A stretch of DNA of 7,563 nt from Actinomycetota bacterium (GTDB taxonomy: Bacteria > Actinomycetota > Thermoleophilia > RBG-16-64-13). Under the pieces are notes generated by a model that searched no databases, was not told the DNA's origin, and worked only from the letters and a program-made list of their open reading frames with translations. Shown here one piece after another: positions 7,033 through 7,563 of this stretch; position 1 is the first letter of the stretch, and the number at the start of each line of letters is the position of its first letter. A program made the translations under genes and the position numbers. The stretch is taken from contig JAMDDA010000134.1 in the NCBI GenBank assembly GCA_023488925.1, positions 1 through 7,563 of the forward strand, given 5' to 3'.

Positions 7033-7563
7033 ATGGCGATCAAGAGCTACAAACCCACCTCGCCCGGGCGCAGGTTCACCACCACGCCGGCCTTCGAGGA
7101 GATCACGAAGACCGAGCCGGAGAAGTCCTTGACGGTACCGGTCAAGCGCAAGGGTGGACGGAACAACTACGGGCGCATCACCACCCGCCACCAGGGCGGC
7201 GGGCACAAGCGGCGTTACCGGATCATCGACTTCAAGCGCGACAAGGACGGCGTCCCCGGCCGCGTCGCCTCCATCGAGTACGATCCGAATCGGAACGCGC
7301 GCATCGCTCTCATCGTGTACGCCGACGGCGAGAAGCGTTACATCCTCGCCCCGAACAAGCTTCGCGTGGGCGACGGTGTGGAGTCGGGCTCGGAGGCGGA
7401 CATCAAGGTCGGAAACGCCCTGCCCTTGCGGAACATCCCCGTGGGTACCGTGGTGCACAATATCGAGCTGCATATCGGGCGCGGCGGACAGATCGCCCGT
7501 TCCGCCGGCACTTCCGCGCAGGTCATGGCCAAGGAGGGCACGTACGCCACCCTTCGCCTCCCT
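7033..7563 (+). CDS. rplB: 50S ribosomal protein L2 (partial, 3' end outside window)
   Basis: L2 is required for 50S subunit association and peptidyl transferase activity. The frame is open from ATG 7033 to the last base, giving 177 of about 275 residues. It starts [15 protein letters not shown], followed by the RNA-binding core [21 protein letters not shown] (41-61), [26 protein letters not shown] (62-87), and [17 protein letters not shown] (130-146). The SH3-like domain then begins and is cut at ATLRLP. The C-terminal part with the conserved PTC-proximal histidine is not in the window. AGAGGA at 7024-7029 gives a Shine-Dalgarno 3 nt from the ATG, and the gap from rplW is 27 nt. Gene order rpsJ-rplC-rplD-rplW-rplB is the standard S10 order, so rpsS would be expected next. 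Confidence 0.97.
   Translation, partial: MAIKSYKPTSPGRRFTTTPAFEEITKTEPEKSLTVPVKRKGGRNNYGRITTRHQGGGHKRRYRIIDFKRDKDGVPGRVASIEYDPNRNARIALIVYADGEKRYILAPNKLRVGDGVESGSEADIKVGNALPLRNIPVGTVVHNIELHIGRGGQIARSAGTSAQVMAKEGTYATLRLP

Overview
This window covers the junction of three conserved bacterial transcription and translation gene clusters, all on the + strand: the 3' end of rpoC, the complete str operon (rpsL, rpsG, fusA, tuf), and the start of the S10 operon (rpsJ, rplC, rplD, rplW, rplB, with rplB cut by the window end). It is GC-rich with strongly GC-biased third codon positions. It uses GTG starts for rpsL and fusA and a TTG start for rpsJ. No mobile element, tRNA, rRNA, CRISPR array or horizontally acquired island is visible.

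Organism: a high-GC bacterium. From remembered family patterns, the ribosomal proteins (S12, S10, L3, L2) fit a deep-branching Actinomycetota-type or high-GC Firmicutes-type lineage. The EF-Tu points elsewhere: it has DCPGH and VFLNKAD around the G3 and G4 motifs, and a four-cysteine insertion that I associate with Peptococcaceae-type clostridial EF-Tu. I cannot place the genome below phylum level, and even the phylum is uncertain. No L7Ae-family gene lies between rpoC and rpsL, unlike in many Firmicutes.

Layout. Bases 1-475 are the last 157 codons of rpoC. About 20 residues of canonical beta' C-terminus run in frame, through an acidic Gly-rich linker, into a complete RNA polymerase alpha-CTD-like helix-hairpin-helix domain. 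This is the most unusual feature of the window. Bases 476-612 hold a very good extended -10 promoter and a structured leader for rpsL. rpsL and rpsG follow, 18 nt apart. A 220-nt gap (1474-1693) then holds a second promoter candidate and a structured, finally purine-rich leader before fusA. An 84-nt gap with a GC hairpin separates fusA from tuf. A 72-nt gap with a perfect 11-bp hairpin lacking a U-tract separates tuf from rpsJ. From rpsJ onward the genes are packed with TGATG overlaps (rpsJ/rplC, rplD/rplW) or short spacers.

Function: the genes make the catalytic-subunit tail of RNA polymerase, the decoding-site and head proteins of the 30S subunit (S12, S7, S10), the two elongation GTPases (EF-G, EF-Tu), and early 50S assembly and peptidyl-transferase-proximal proteins (L3, L4, L23, L2). 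The gene content is ordinary. The points worth following are the RpoC-alphaCTD fusion, the Cys cluster in EF-Tu, and the structured intergenic regions that probably set the relative expression of the str and S10 genes.
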